From Flavobacterium pokkalii (lineage in GTDB: Bacteria; Bacteroidota; Bacteroidia; Flavobacteriales; Flavobacteriaceae): a DNA stretch of 64,000 bases. Shown piece by piece: positions 16,918-26,040 of the stretch. The stretch spans positions 1-64,000 of the forward strand of contig NZ_NASZ01000022.1 of the NCBI RefSeq assembly GCF_014596575.1, given 5' to 3'. Positions within the stretch are counted from its first letter, which is position 1. Every line of letters begins with the position of its first letter. Below the pieces are notes generated by a model. That model saw only the letters and a program-made list of their open reading frames with translations. It was not told the origin of the DNA and made no database searches. Both the position numbers and the translations under genes were made by a program.

Positions 16918-17157
16918 TTAATTGTCTTCGTCTTCATCCAGAGTTTCTACAGGATGATCCTCATACCAATCTTTAAAAGTTTTATTGGTGGTGTAATTAT
17001 CAGTCAAAACAGTATAAGTCATAAAGGGTATTAAAATAAAACCTATACTGTGCATCAACAACAGTATTCGGATATTGACATTGGTTTGGTTCAAAGCCGC
17101 AAATACGAAAACATATACTGTTGTCATCCATACCAGTTTCATAGTGAAATTTTTCAT
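16918..17157 (-). CDS. Small two-helix membrane protein, 79 residues
   Basis: Two hydrophobic helices (about residues 6-22 and 29-50) are followed by a short acidic cytoplasmic tail ending VETLDEDEDN. I do not recognise a family. It lies 87 bases downstream of the TonB-dependent receptor on the same strand and may be cotranscribed with it. A nearby overlapping frame (17000-17185) is a shadow. A role as a small accessory of the receptor system is only a guess from position. Confidence 0.6.
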   Translation of the reverse strand: MKNFTMKLVWMTTVYVFVFAALNQTNVNIRILLLMHSIGFILIPFMTYTVLTDNYTTNKTFKDWYEDHPVETLDEDEDN

Positions 17158-17244
17158 AACGGCATTTTCTCTTAAAGTTACTCACTTTAATCTTGTGTTT
17201 AGGTTAAATATCTCATAATTAATTGGTTATGATTTTTGGGGTTT

Positions 17245-19788
17245 TTATAATGAATATTTCAAAGTGATTCCATAGGTTCTTTGGTCTCCCAAAACTCCGG
17301 CATATTGTCCGGCATTTCCACCTGCCGGTAATAGTTGTTCGTAATGATCTTTATTGAAAAGATTTCGTCCCCAAATATGTGCCGACAAACCTTCTGCAAC
17401 TCGGAAACCTAAACGCCCGTTGAAAATAGCATAACCGGGAACGATTAAATATTTAGAAGCTGACGGACTTGATGAAAATTCCGAACGGCTGTAAGAATCC
17501 AATGCGATGAAGAATTTACCCAGATTTCCAAAGAATTTAGCATCTGTAGTATATTCTCCCCCTAAGCTTCCGGCCCATTTGGAAACTCCCGGTAAGCTGG
17601 AACCTGAAACATCTTTATAAGAAACGGCAGCTCCTGTTTCTTCCAACGGAAGCGGTGCATTGGTAAACTTGATATACTTTCCATCTGTATAAGTAGCAGC
17701 TCCGTTTATATTGAAGTGACTGTTAATAGATACACTAAAATCAACTTCTGCTCCTCTTACGCGTACTTTGTCTGCATTGGCTAAATAGCCACGGTTAACA
17801 CCTAGTTCAGCCGCCTGAACATTGGTTTGATAATCAGTAATATCGGTATTAAAGAATGTAATATTAAATATGGTATTGTTAAATGGTGTTGTTTTAGCTC
17901 CTATTTCATAATGATTGACACTTTCCGGTTTGATTACAGCCAAATCCAATATTGGAGCTCCGTTAAGCGTTGGTAGTCCCGCTACGTTTACACCCACAGG
18001 TTTGTAACTTTTTGCATAGGTTGCATAAGTATTTACTCGGTCAGTAGGTTTATAGGATAACGTAAGATTTCCGGAAAAGTCGGTAGCATCCGTGTTTTTT
18101 GCAAAACTTTGATCACTATATACTAATTTTTTCAAAGCAATTAATTCCGGATCTGTTGTTTGCAAGCCTCCGTAAGTAGTACGGTTGTAATCGGCATCTT
18201 TTCTGTCGTAGTTATAACGTAAACCAGGTAAAATATGTAATTTTTCAGTAATCGTCCAGTCTAACTGACCAAATACAGCCGCAGATGTTGCATGAATACT
18301 TGCGTCTGTGTTAATTCCGTAACCTTCAAATAAACCAGGAGTTGACCATTTGGTACTGCTAGTACTTTGAGCAAAACGCCATTGCGCACTTCCTGATTCT
18401 TCTGTTCCGGTTGTATGTGAATTTTGGTCGATAAAAAAGATACCTCCCACAGCACTGATTTTAGAGGAAACTTGTCCGGCATAGCGTATTTCCTGAGTAA
18501 ATTGTGTTTGTCTGGTTGGATTTTGCGATTTAGCTAATACCTGTAATCCTGTAAAGTCTCTGTCATTGGACGGATCCCAATTCCAAAAACGCCAGGCAGT
18601 TGTTGAAGTTAGCGTTCCGCTACCAATTTTTGTATCTACATTTAAAGAAGCACCCCCTAAATCCTGATTGGAACGCCAAGGCGTATCCTGATCTATTTTT
18701 CGGTCAAAAGCATTTGTGCTTGGTAATTGGTAACCCAAATCGGCAATAATTTGATTGAATTGTCGGTAAGCAGCTCTCTGAGTAGGAGCAACTCCGGCAA
18801 TAACCTGCGCATAACCGTCAGGACGTTGAGTTGTAATATCTGCTGAAAGTAGAATATTGGTATTGGCTGACGGGGTATACAATAGTTGCCCTTTGATTCC
18901 CTGATTGTTCAAAGTATTAGTCGATTTTCCGGTAGCTACATTTTCGATTAAACCGTCTCTTTGTGTTCCCGAAAAAGAAAGGCGTCCGGCAATTTTTTTA
19001 GTTAAACCACCGGTTACAGAAGCTTTGGCTTGCAGAAATGAATAGTTACCATAACTCACTTCAAAATTGGCGCTAGGTGTAAAACTTGGTTTTCTGGTGG
19101 TGATGTTAAAAGCTCCGGCAGTGGTGTTTTTTCCAAATAAAGTTCCCTGTGGTCCACGCAACACTTCAATCTGACTGATATCGACAAAATCTAAAGTAGT
19201 CGCAGCAGGACGTGCATAATACACACCGTCAACATAAAAACCAACTCCGGGATCAATACCGTCATTCGTTAAACCGAAAGGAGAACCTAAACTTCGAATA
19301 TTAATTCCAGTGTTTCTAGGGTTTGATGAATATAATTGTACCGAAGGAATTAATTCTTTAATTCGGTTTACATTGAAAGCACCAGCTTGTTCGGCTTGTT
19401 TTCCGCTTACAACCGAAATTGGAATGGGTACATTTTGAGCTTTCTCAATTCTTCTTCGGGATGAAATTACTACTTCGGCCAGCTGATTATCTTCTGTCAA
19501 AATAATGTTTAAAGGAGTCGCAGGTATGGTTGAGAGAAATACTTTTTCTGCTTTGTATCCTGCATATTGGATTAAAAGTGTAATTGGCAATTTTCCTTGT
19601 GATTCAATGCTGAAATCTCCGTTTACATCGGTAGTAGTTCCGAATGTGGTTCCGTTAATGACAACATTTGCCGACGGTAGGGCATTGGTTTCCTTGGTAG
19701 TCACACGGCCTTTTATGGTTTGTGCAATGCTGTTTGAAATACTTAATAATAAGATAGTTGTGAATATTTTTTTTATAATTGTTTTCAT
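17245..19788 (-). CDS. TonB-dependent outer-membrane receptor
   Basis: 847 residues. A signal peptide (1-22, ending SNSIAQ) precedes a carboxypeptidase-D-like domain (about 24-105), then a plug with VVISSRRRIEKAQNVPIPISV, IRSLGSPFGL, VDGVYYARP and EVLRGPQGTLFGKNTTAGAFN, and a 22-strand barrel that ends ITLKYSL. It is of the siderophore/small-ligand type rather than SusC type, and there is no SusD partner. An Rrf2-type regulator lies immediately upstream on the same strand, and a 23-bp palindrome sits between the two (19988-20010). The ligand is unknown; sulfur or iron compounds would fit an Rrf2 regulator but cannot be proven here. Confidence 0.93.
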   Translation of the reverse strand: MKTIIKKIFTTILLLSISNSIAQTIKGRVTTKETNALPSANVVINGTTFGTTTDVNGDFSIESQGKLPITLLIQYAGYKAEKVFLSTIPATPLNIILTEDNQLAEVVISSRRRIEKAQNVPIPISVVSGKQAEQAGAFNVNRIKELIPSVQLYSSNPRNTGINIRSLGSPFGLTNDGIDPGVGFYVDGVYYARPAATTLDFVDISQIEVLRGPQGTLFGKNTTAGAFNITTRKPSFTPSANFEVSYGNYSFLQAKASVTGGLTKKIAGRLSFSGTQRDGLIENVATGKSTNTLNNQGIKGQLLYTPSANTNILLSADITTQRPDGYAQVIAGVAPTQRAAYRQFNQIIADLGYQLPSTNAFDRKIDQDTPWRSNQDLGGASLNVDTKIGSGTLTSTTAWRFWNWDPSNDRDFTGLQVLAKSQNPTRQTQFTQEIRYAGQVSSKISAVGGIFFIDQNSHTTGTEESGSAQWRFAQSTSSTKWSTPGLFEGYGINTDASIHATSAAVFGQLDWTITEKLHILPGLRYNYDRKDADYNRTTYGGLQTTDPELIALKKLVYSDQSFAKNTDATDFSGNLTLSYKPTDRVNTYATYAKSYKPVGVNVAGLPTLNGAPILDLAVIKPESVNHYEIGAKTTPFNNTIFNITFFNTDITDYQTNVQAAELGVNRGYLANADKVRVRGAEVDFSVSINSHFNINGAATYTDGKYIKFTNAPLPLEETGAAVSYKDVSGSSLPGVSKWAGSLGGEYTTDAKFFGNLGKFFIALDSYSRSEFSSSPSASKYLIVPGYAIFNGRLGFRVAEGLSAHIWGRNLFNKDHYEQLLPAGGNAGQYAGVLGDQRTYGITLKYSL

Positions 19789-19987
19789 TATTTTATTAAT
19801 TATATATGATTAGTAGAGTTTTAAATTAAATTTTTTTAAGAGCACATATACATCATACAATAATGAATTATTTTATTTGAATTTAAAGTAATAACCGTTT
19901 TTGGGCTTTTTTTGAAAAAGCGTTTTTGAATTGTTTTCATCGTTTAATAATTATAGTGATAATTGTAAATCGATGCAAATATATATA

Positions 19988-20010
19988 AATTCTATAAAAA
20001 TAGTAGAATT
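19988..20010 (-). promoter_or_regulatory. Candidate operator between Rrf2 regulator and TonB receptor
   Basis: AATTCTA-TAAAAATAG-TAGAATT has perfect 7-bp outer arms and a partly symmetric centre (CTAT/ATAG). It lies 15 bases past the Rrf2 stop and 200 bases before the receptor start. Rrf2 regulators often bind AT-rich palindromes of this size. The remaining gap 19789-19987 has only AT-rich sequence. Confidence 0.45.
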
Positions 20011-20024
20011 AAATAAATATTTTT

Positions 20025-20438
20025 TTATTTTTTTACTAATGAAGCTATTGTAATCCCCTGCATGGCTTTCAAAGTTTCGTCTCTGATTGTCATTAAACCG
20101 TGTCGTAGCAGGCATTCCGACTCGTCTTTACAATCCGAACAACGCTCGTAAAAATTTAGTGAAGCACAAGGTAGTAAAGCGATAGCGCCGTCAAATAAAC
20201 GATGAATATCGGCTAAAGTAATTTCATTTCCGGATTTTAAAAGGTAATAGCCGCCTAGTTTTCCCTGTTTGCTGCCTACTAAATGTCCGCGCTTTAAATC
20301 CAGTAATATCTGTTCTAAAAACTTTTTAGGAATATTAGCCGATTCGGCAATATCGGTCGTTTTAGAGATATGATTGATATCCTGTTGCGCCAAATAGAGT
20401 AGGGCTTTAAGGGCGTATTTGGTTTTTTGTGAAAGCAT
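20025..20438 (-). CDS. Rrf2-family transcription regulator with cysteine cluster
   Basis: 137 residues. The winged-helix N-terminal part begins MLSQKTKYALKALLYLAQQ and includes IPKKFLEQILLDLKR and KGKLGGYYL-type wing residues (QGKLGGYYLL). Four cysteines (C91, C100, C103, C109) lie where Fe-S sensing Rrf2 proteins such as IscR carry their ligands, so it may sense Fe-S status, redox state or a sulfur metabolite. It is upstream of a TonB-dependent receptor on the same strand with a palindrome between them, and probably controls that gene. The cysteine spacing differs from that of the NsrR-like protein at 42671. Confidence 0.88.
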   Translation of the reverse strand: MLSQKTKYALKALLYLAQQDINHISKTTDIAESANIPKKFLEQILLDLKRGHLVGSKQGKLGGYYLLKSGNEITLADIHRLFDGAIALLPCASLNFYERCSDCKDESECLLRHGLMTIRDETLKAMQGITIASLVKK

Positions 20439-20631
20439 CTGTTATTCGTTCGCGGCTAAGTTTAATTTAAATCAGGATAAAGATAAATAATTTTATAAAT
20501 GTTACAACTGATTTTTATGCAACTGATTAAAATTGTTAAAGTTTTCGAGAAGAATGATTTTTTAGAAGTCTGGAAATACCGCGGTTTTCTTTTTGTTAAG
20601 AAAAATAATATGTTAATTTTTACGTAAGAAA

Positions 20632-20639
20632 TAACTTTG
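20632..20639 (+). promoter_or_regulatory. Promoter -7 box for the outer-membrane barrel gene
   Basis: TAACTTTG fits TAnnTTTG. It is 60 bases before the chosen ATG at 20699. The upstream TTG at 20660 would leave a leader of only about 13 bases. Confidence 0.5.
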
Positions 20640-20698
20640 ATTCATCAAAAAGGCTTAGCTTGCGTAGCTATTTTATGACTAACCAAAGCTATTCGTGT

Positions 20699-23479
20699 AT
20701 GAAAAGACTCTTACCAATTCTTTTTTCATTGTTTTATTGTATTTCCTTTCAGGCTCAAAATGCTATTGAAGTTAAGGGGAAATTGTTAGATAAAAAGAAT
20801 CAATTTCCTATTGAGGCAGCGACTGTATATTTGTCGTCAGCCAAAGATTCCACAGTAATCGATTATACGATTTCGGATAAAAACGGCAATTTCAAATTAG
20901 AAACTAAAAAAATTACTCAGCCGTTCTTTTTAAAAATTTCTTATATGGGGTACCAATCATTAAAGAAAGAGATGGATGCGTTAACCGAAAGTAAAGATTT
21001 TGGTAATTTATTTTTGATAGAAAATGAAAATGTATTGAATGAAGTGGTGATAAAAAGTGAGGCGCCGCCTATTCGCATAAAAAAAGATACTCTGGAATTT
21101 AATGCTTCTTCTTTTAAAGTGAGACCGGATGCCAATGTGGAAACTTTGTTAAAACAATTGCCCGGAGTTGTTATTGATGAGGAAGGGAAAATTACTGTAA
21201 ACGGCAAGGAAGTCAACCAGATTTTAGTAAATGGAAAACCATTTTTTGATAAAGACGGAAAAATTGCGTTGCAAAGTTTACCTGCCGATTTGATTAATAA
21301 AATTCAGGTGAGCGATACCAAAACTAAAAAAGAAGAACTCAATAAGCAGGCGGCTTCGTCTAATAATGCCAGCATTAATCTGACGATTGATAAGGATAAA
21401 AACAAAGGACTTTTTGGTAAAATTATGGCGGGTGCCGGAACGGATAACAGGTATGAAAGCAACGGATTAATCAATTATTTTAAAAATAAAAGAAAAATAA
21501 GTGTGCTGACTTCGTTCAATAATATCAATTCGCCAGGCTTTTCGATGAATGAAATTTTTGACAATATGGGAGGTGGGCGAAGTCGAAGTGGTTATTATTA
21601 CGGACAAAATTCTTTTGCCGTAAACGGAATCCGTTTTGGCGGAGGTAATGGAATTACCAGGTCGAATATGATTGGAGTGAATTATACCGACGAACTGGCT
21701 AAACATTTTGATGCCACCGGAAGTTATTTCTTTACCAATGCCAATACTGAAAATAAGACTTCGAGCAAAGTGACTACTTTTTTACCAACCGGAAATTTGT
21801 ATTCTGAATCCAGAGGAACATCGAATAATGAAACTAACGGACACAATCTGAATTTTGAATTTGAATACAAAATAGATTCTACGGCAACGATTGTGGTTGC
21901 ACCTAAGTTCAACAAAAGCCAGTCTAATAATCGGAATGAATCTTCGGGAGAATCCTATAATACCAACGGTGATTTGGCTAACGAAAGTACCAACAATTAT
22001 TCCAGTGATTCAAATAATGACAAGTTTAATAATTCGATTTTTTTTAACAAACGTTTTAAAGGCAATAAGCAATTTTTAGCCGTTAATTTTGATAATGAAA
22101 ATTCAAAAGACGAATCTAACGGGATGAGTGTGAATAAAGTAGATTTTCAGAATCCGGCAGAAATAGATGTTGATAGAAATCAAAATATTAGGAACAAAAA
22201 TATAACCGATAATTACCATCTTAATGTGGAGTTTTCTAATAAAATAACCGATTCTTTAAGTGTAGAAATTGGTGGTGATTTTAGAATTAATTCGAATTCA
22301 ACGGAAAGAAAAACCTTTGATTTTAATGATTCGAGTCAGGAATACAATGATTTTAATGCGGCACAATCCAATTATTTTACGACCGAAAATATATTTATTC
22401 GACCACAAACGGCTTTTAAAATTACAAAGAAAAAAATTAATTTCAATTTAGAAGCAGGTCCCATGATTATTAGACAAAATACTTTTTCTAATTATATGGG
22501 ACAGGATATGGGTTTAAGAAAAAACTATGTGTTGCCTTATTTTAATATGAATTCAAGATATACAATTTCAAAGTCTAAATCCGTAGGAATTTATTATGAT
22601 TACAGAGTCGATTTGCCCTCGGCTTACCAACTTTTGCCGGTTGAAGATTTGTCAAATCCTATAGGTATTTATAAAGGAAATCCTGATTTGAATCCAAATA
22701 AAACCCATTCCGGGAATATTAGTTATAATAATTACGATTATGCAACACGTTCGGGTTTTTATGTGTATATGTATGCTAATTATTATGAAAACAGAGTGGT
22801 TTCTTCGATGATTTATGACAAAGAGAATCTAAAAACGACCAGTACTTATGAGAATATTTCCGGAAATTATTCCGTTAGTCTGGGAGGTTCCTGGAATAAA
22901 ACTTTAAAAAAAGAAGCTAATATTTATAAGTTTAGTGTAGGAACTTACGGGGGATACAGTTTTGACAAAGGATTTGTTGATGGAGAAATTTATGAAGCGA
23001 ATACTTTTTCAGTATATCCAAGAATCAATTTTACTTATGAAATTGATAAGCTTTTTAGTTTAACGGCTAATTATAATCCGGTGTTTAATGATTCAAAATA
23101 CACGAATTACACTATTAGCTCAACATCTAATTTTAATCATAGGGCAGAACTGCAAACGACTAATTATTTTGGAAAAAAATGGATTTTTGCCAATGATTTT
23201 TCCTATTCCTATAATTCGAATATTTCGGATGGTTACAAGAAAGATTTTTATTTATGGAACACCAGTTTAGGCTATACATTTTTCAAAGATCAATTAACGG
23301 CTAAAGTGAAAGTGTATGATATTTTGAATCAGAATCAAAATGCTACCAGATATATTTCGCCAACCAATATTTATGATTCGGAAAACACGGTTTTAAAACG
23401 TTATCTCATGTTTTCGTTAACTTATAAGATTAGTAAATTTGGCGGAAAAGAAAAGAAATATAATGAAAGAAGGTTTTAA
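20699..23479 (+). CDS. Outer-membrane beta-barrel protein (TonB-receptor-like, carboxypeptidase-regulatory-like domain)
   Basis: 926 residues from ATG 20699, which starts directly at a signal peptide (MKRLLPILFSLFYCISFQAQ); the frame is open upstream to a TTG at 20660. A CarboxypepD_reg-like domain (about 22-110) is followed by a plug-like region (LKQLPGVVIDEEGKITVNGK, ILVNGKPFF) and a long barrel rich in Asn, Ser and aromatic residues. This is the Bacteroidetes family of outer-membrane proteins related to TonB receptors but with a diverged barrel. No partner lipoprotein is adjacent. Substrate unknown. A terminator follows. Confidence 0.88.
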   Translation: MKRLLPILFSLFYCISFQAQNAIEVKGKLLDKKNQFPIEAATVYLSSAKDSTVIDYTISDKNGNFKLETKKITQPFFLKISYMGYQSLKKEMDALTESKDFGNLFLIENENVLNEVVIKSEAPPIRIKKDTLEFNASSFKVRPDANVETLLKQLPGVVIDEEGKITVNGKEVNQILVNGKPFFDKDGKIALQSLPADLINKIQVSDTKTKKEELNKQAASSNNASINLTIDKDKNKGLFGKIMAGAGTDNRYESNGLINYFKNKRKISVLTSFNNINSPGFSMNEIFDNMGGGRSRSGYYYGQNSFAVNGIRFGGGNGITRSNMIGVNYTDELAKHFDATGSYFFTNANTENKTSSKVTTFLPTGNLYSESRGTSNNETNGHNLNFEFEYKIDSTATIVVAPKFNKSQSNNRNESSGESYNTNGDLANESTNNYSSDSNNDKFNNSIFFNKRFKGNKQFLAVNFDNENSKDESNGMSVNKVDFQNPAEIDVDRNQNIRNKNITDNYHLNVEFSNKITDSLSVEIGGDFRINSNSTERKTFDFNDSSQEYNDFNAAQSNYFTTENIFIRPQTAFKITKKKINFNLEAGPMIIRQNTFSNYMGQDMGLRKNYVLPYFNMNSRYTISKSKSVGIYYDYRVDLPSAYQLLPVEDLSNPIGIYKGNPDLNPNKTHSGNISYNNYDYATRSGFYVYMYANYYENRVVSSMIYDKENLKTTSTYENISGNYSVSLGGSWNKTLKKEANIYKFSVGTYGGYSFDKGFVDGEIYEANTFSVYPRINFTYEIDKLFSLTANYNPVFNDSKYTNYTISSTSNFNHRAELQTTNYFGKKWIFANDFSYSYNSNISDGYKKDFYLWNTSLGYTFFKDQLTAKVKVYDILNQNQNATRYISPTNIYDSENTVLKRYLMFSLTYKISKFGGKEKKYNERRF

Positions 23480-23498
23480 GAAGATTTACTTTTAAAAC

Positions 23499-23530
23499 AA
23501 AAAACCACTTCCAATGGAAGTGGTTTTTTT
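23499..23530. terminator. Terminator between convergent genes
   Basis: AAAACCACTTCC-AAT-GGAAGTGGTTTT with flanking A and T runs, between the barrel gene (+) and the TPM-domain gene (-). It can serve both strands. Confidence 0.85.
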
Positions 23531-23546
23531 GTTTTAATATGTTTTT

Positions 23547-24401
23547 TTACCAACTTCCGCTGGAACCACCGCCGGAGAATCCTCCTCCTCCAAAGCCGCC
23601 ACCGAAACCGCCGCCTCCAAATCCACCACCGGAGGAACCACCGAATCCTCCTCCTCCAAAACCGCCACTGTTTCGACCTAAATTACTTAAGATAATCATA
23701 TCCAGTAAACTTGGTCCGCCACCGCCATTGTTTCCTGAATTTCCACCGCCTCCTCTTTTGTTTCGGGAAGCTAAAATGAAAATCAGAACGATAATGATAA
23801 TGAAAGGAAGAATAGGGAAATCCTGTTGTTGATTTTGTTTTCGGCTGCCTTTGTATTTGCCTTTAAAAACATCAATTAAAGCGTCAATACCTTTATCGAC
23901 TCCGTTATAAAAACTTCCTGCTTTGAATTCGGGAATAATAATATTTCGAATAATTTCTCCGCCAATTCCGGCTGTCAATCGGTCTTCCAGTCCGTAACCC
24001 GGATTGATGGCAATTTTTCGATCGTTTTTAGAAATTAAGATAATAACTCCGTTGTCATCTTTAGCCGTGCCTCCAATTCCCCAAGTTTGAGCCCATTTTG
24101 TTGCCAGCAAACTGACATCTTCTCCTTTTAAACTTTCAATCGTAATGACTACAATTTGAGTGGTTGTGGAGTCAGAATATCGAATGAGTTTTTCCTCCAA
24201 TTGTGCTTTCTCGTTCGAATTAAAAAGATTAGCATAATCGTAAACGGAAGTTTGAAACGAAGGTTTTTCGGGGATTTTAAATTGGGCAACTAATAAATTG
24301 CAGTTCAGTAAGAATATAAAAGCTAAAAACAGATAGCCTAGTTTATCGCTTAAATGTTTTTTGAATACTGATGGCTGCATTCTGCCTTCTGATTTTTGCA
24401 T
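23547..24401 (-). CDS. TPM-domain membrane protein with glycine-rich tail
   Basis: 284 residues. The N-terminal hydrophobic segment (about 22-40, YLFLAFIFLLNCNLLVAQ) serves as signal or anchor. A TPM (TLP18.3/Psb32/MOLO-1) domain spans about 52-175 with VYDYANLFNS, WGIGGTAKDDNGVIILIS and INPGYGLEDRLTAGIGG. A second membrane helix (about 198-213) precedes a tail of nearly pure Gly, Ser and Phe repeats ending GGGSSGSW. TPM proteins of this kind accompany LemA in many bacteria; their function is unclear, perhaps in envelope protein turnover. It follows a second TPM gene by 4 bases. Confidence 0.88.
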   Translation of the reverse strand: MQKSEGRMQPSVFKKHLSDKLGYLFLAFIFLLNCNLLVAQFKIPEKPSFQTSVYDYANLFNSNEKAQLEEKLIRYSDSTTTQIVVITIESLKGEDVSLLATKWAQTWGIGGTAKDDNGVIILISKNDRKIAINPGYGLEDRLTAGIGGEIIRNIIIPEFKAGSFYNGVDKGIDALIDVFKGKYKGSRKQNQQQDFPILPFIIIIVLIFILASRNKRGGGGNSGNNGGGGPSLLDMIILSNLGRNSGGFGGGGFGGSSGGGFGGGGFGGGFGGGGFSGGGSSGSW

Positions 24402-24405
24402 TGTA

Positions 24406-24843
24406 TTATCCTTTTGAGATTTCGTTCGATAATTCGTTGGTGTCGCCTTCCTGCCACGGAAAATATTTTTTGAGTTGTTCTCCGGCTCTTAAAATCCCGT
24501 CAACAAGCCCTTGTTTGAATTTTCTTTGTTTGAATTGAGTGATCATGGCATCGCGGGTACAGTTCCAAAAATTATCTTCCACAACATCGTTGATTCCTTT
24601 GTCTCCGCAAATAACAAAATTATGATCGTCAACGGCCAGATAAATTAAAACCCCGTTTTTTAATTGGGTTTCATCCATTTTTAGTTGGTGAAAAACCTCT
24701 TTGGCGCGGTCAAAAGCATCTATAGAAGTTGTCTTTTCAATGTGAACTCTAATTTCACCTGAAGTGTTTTTTTCGGCAATGCGAATGGCTTCAACTATCT
24801 CCTGTTCTTCTTCCGGAGTTAAAAAATCTTCAACGTTTGACAT
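24406..24843 (-). CDS. TPM-domain protein, short form
   Basis: 145 residues with one TPM domain and no membrane segment. Recognisable parts are FLTPEEEQEIVEAIRIAEKNTSGEIRVHIE (start of the domain, given here in part), NGVLIYLAVDDHNFVICGDKGIN and the C-terminal LKKYFPW. It is encoded between lemA and the longer TPM gene on the same strand, a stable trio in Flavobacteria. It is probably cytoplasmic or peripheral. Function unknown. Confidence 0.88.
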   Translation of the reverse strand: MSNVEDFLTPEEEQEIVEAIRIAEKNTSGEIRVHIEKTTSIDAFDRAKEVFHQLKMDETQLKNGVLIYLAVDDHNFVICGDKGINDVVEDNFWNCTRDAMITQFKQRKFKQGLVDGILRAGEQLKKYFPWQEGDTNELSNEISKG

Positions 24844-24899
24844 GTGAGAAAAATTAAGTTTTGAAATCTTTGTTTTTGCTTCCAGAACGGTTAGATTTT

Positions 24900-24956
24900 A
24901 CCATTAAGAAATTAAGTTATTTAAGTTTTGCTTAATCTGCTTAATTTCTTAATGGT
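24900..24956 (-). repeat. 17-bp inverted repeat between lemA and the TPM gene
   Basis: ACCATTAAGAAATTAAG (24900-24916) and CTTAATTTCTTAATGGT (24940-24956) are exact reverse complements around a 23-base AT-rich loop with TTAAGTT and CTTAATC. It could fold as a long RNA hairpin that dampens or protects the polycistronic message. It is not followed by a T run on the minus strand. Confidence 0.7.
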
Positions 24957-24965
24957 TTAAAAGGT

Positions 24966-25559
24966 TTAGAATTTCACTTCCGGAGCTTTATCAGCACCTT
25001 CTACAGCGTTGAAATACGCTTTTTCTTTGAAGCCAAATACGCCTGCAAATAATGAGTTTGGGAAGGTTTTAATATGGTTGTTGTATGGTTTAACGGCTTC
25101 GTTAAAACGCGTACGAGCTGTTAAAATTTGGTTTTCGGTACTGGCCAATTCGTCCTGTAATTTCAGGAAATTCTGGTCGGCTTTAAGGTTTGGATATTGT
25201 TCTACAGTAAGCAATAAACGTGATAAAGAGCTGCTTACACCGCTTTGTGCTTTGTTGAAAGCTTCTAATTGTTCCGGTGTGATGTTAGTTGGGTCAACCG
25301 TAGTTTGAGTCGCTTTGGCACGGGCTTCAATAACTGCTGTTAAAGTGCTTTTTTCGTGTTCAGCATATCCTTTTACGGTGTTTACTATATTTGGAATCAA
25401 ATCATTTCTTCTTTGATAAGCCGTTTGAACATTTCCCCAGGATTCTTCAATATCCTGATTCAAAGTTACCGCAGTGTTGTTGATTCCTTTTACCCAACCG
25501 TAAATTCCAAAAAGAATAACTGCACCAATAATCCAAGGTAAAAATTTCTTAAAATCCAT
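24966..25559 (-). CDS. LemA-family membrane protein
   Basis: 197 residues. One N-terminal membrane helix (about 7-24, FLPWIIGAVILFGIYGWVKG) and a coiled alpha-helical body with the family pattern SWGNVQTAYQRRNDLIPNIV (about 40-60), VDPTNITPEQLEAFNKAQ, VEQYPNLKADQNFLKLQDEL and ENQILTARTRFNEAVKPYN. Length is typical. First gene of the lemA-TPM-TPM group. LemA proteins are anchored with the helical part outside the cytoplasm; their molecular role is not established. Confidence 0.95.
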   Translation of the reverse strand: MDFKKFLPWIIGAVILFGIYGWVKGINNTAVTLNQDIEESWGNVQTAYQRRNDLIPNIVNTVKGYAEHEKSTLTAVIEARAKATQTTVDPTNITPEQLEAFNKAQSGVSSSLSRLLLTVEQYPNLKADQNFLKLQDELASTENQILTARTRFNEAVKPYNNHIKTFPNSLFAGVFGFKEKAYFNAVEGADKAPEVKF

Positions 25560-25628
25560 GTTTCTGTTTAATTTAAAGTTTATTATTTATTGTTTGTAAT
25601 CTAAAATCAAAAATCGTTAATCTTAAAT

Positions 25629-25961
25629 CTATAGTTCATTTTTAATATTGGTCAACTGCACTTTGATGGCTTCCAGTTTGCTGATGATTTCAAATTTGTC
25701 CAGCGTTTTCTTTTGTCCTTCTTTCAAATGCGTTTTGGCTCCTTCGAGCGTAAAACCTCTTTCTTTTACCAGATGGTAAATCAATTGCAGGTTTTTGATG
25801 TCTTCCGGAGTGAACATTCGGTTTCCTTTGGCGTTTTTTTTAGGTTTAAGAATGTCAAATTCACTGTCCCAAAAACGAATGAGCGAAGCATTTACATCAA
25901 ATGCTTTGGCTACTTCGCCTATGCTGTAATATCTTTTGCCGGGTTGTAACTCTATGTGCAT
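25629..25961 (-). CDS. MerR-family transcription regulator
   Basis: 110 residues. The DNA-binding part runs YYSIGEVAKAFDVNASLIRFWDSEFDILKPKKNAKGNRMFTPEDI (quoted only in part: YSIGEVAKAFDVNASLIRFW), the MerR helix-turn-helix and wing. A short C-terminal helix for dimerisation follows, and no effector domain or cysteine metal site is present. It is conserved between lemA and the M23 peptidase gene in Flavobacteria. The targets are unknown; a role in cell-envelope or growth control is possible from context only. Confidence 0.92.
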   Translation of the reverse strand: MHIELQPGKRYYSIGEVAKAFDVNASLIRFWDSEFDILKPKKNAKGNRMFTPEDIKNLQLIYHLVKERGFTLEGAKTHLKEGQKKTLDKFEIISKLEAIKVQLTNIKNEL

Positions 25962-26040
25962 AATTTTTTAAATTCCAAATTAATAAATTCCAAAAACCAA
26001 TGTTTTAATTCTAAAATCAGCAATTAACAGTCAAAAATCG

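Noticed and set aside
17000..17185. Second small frame overlapping the 79-residue membrane protein
   Set aside because: It is out of frame with the better gene and lacks hydrophobic or conserved features.
23539..23832. Proline-rich open frame on the plus strand
   Set aside because: It is the antisense shadow of the glycine-rich tail of the TPM-domain gene.
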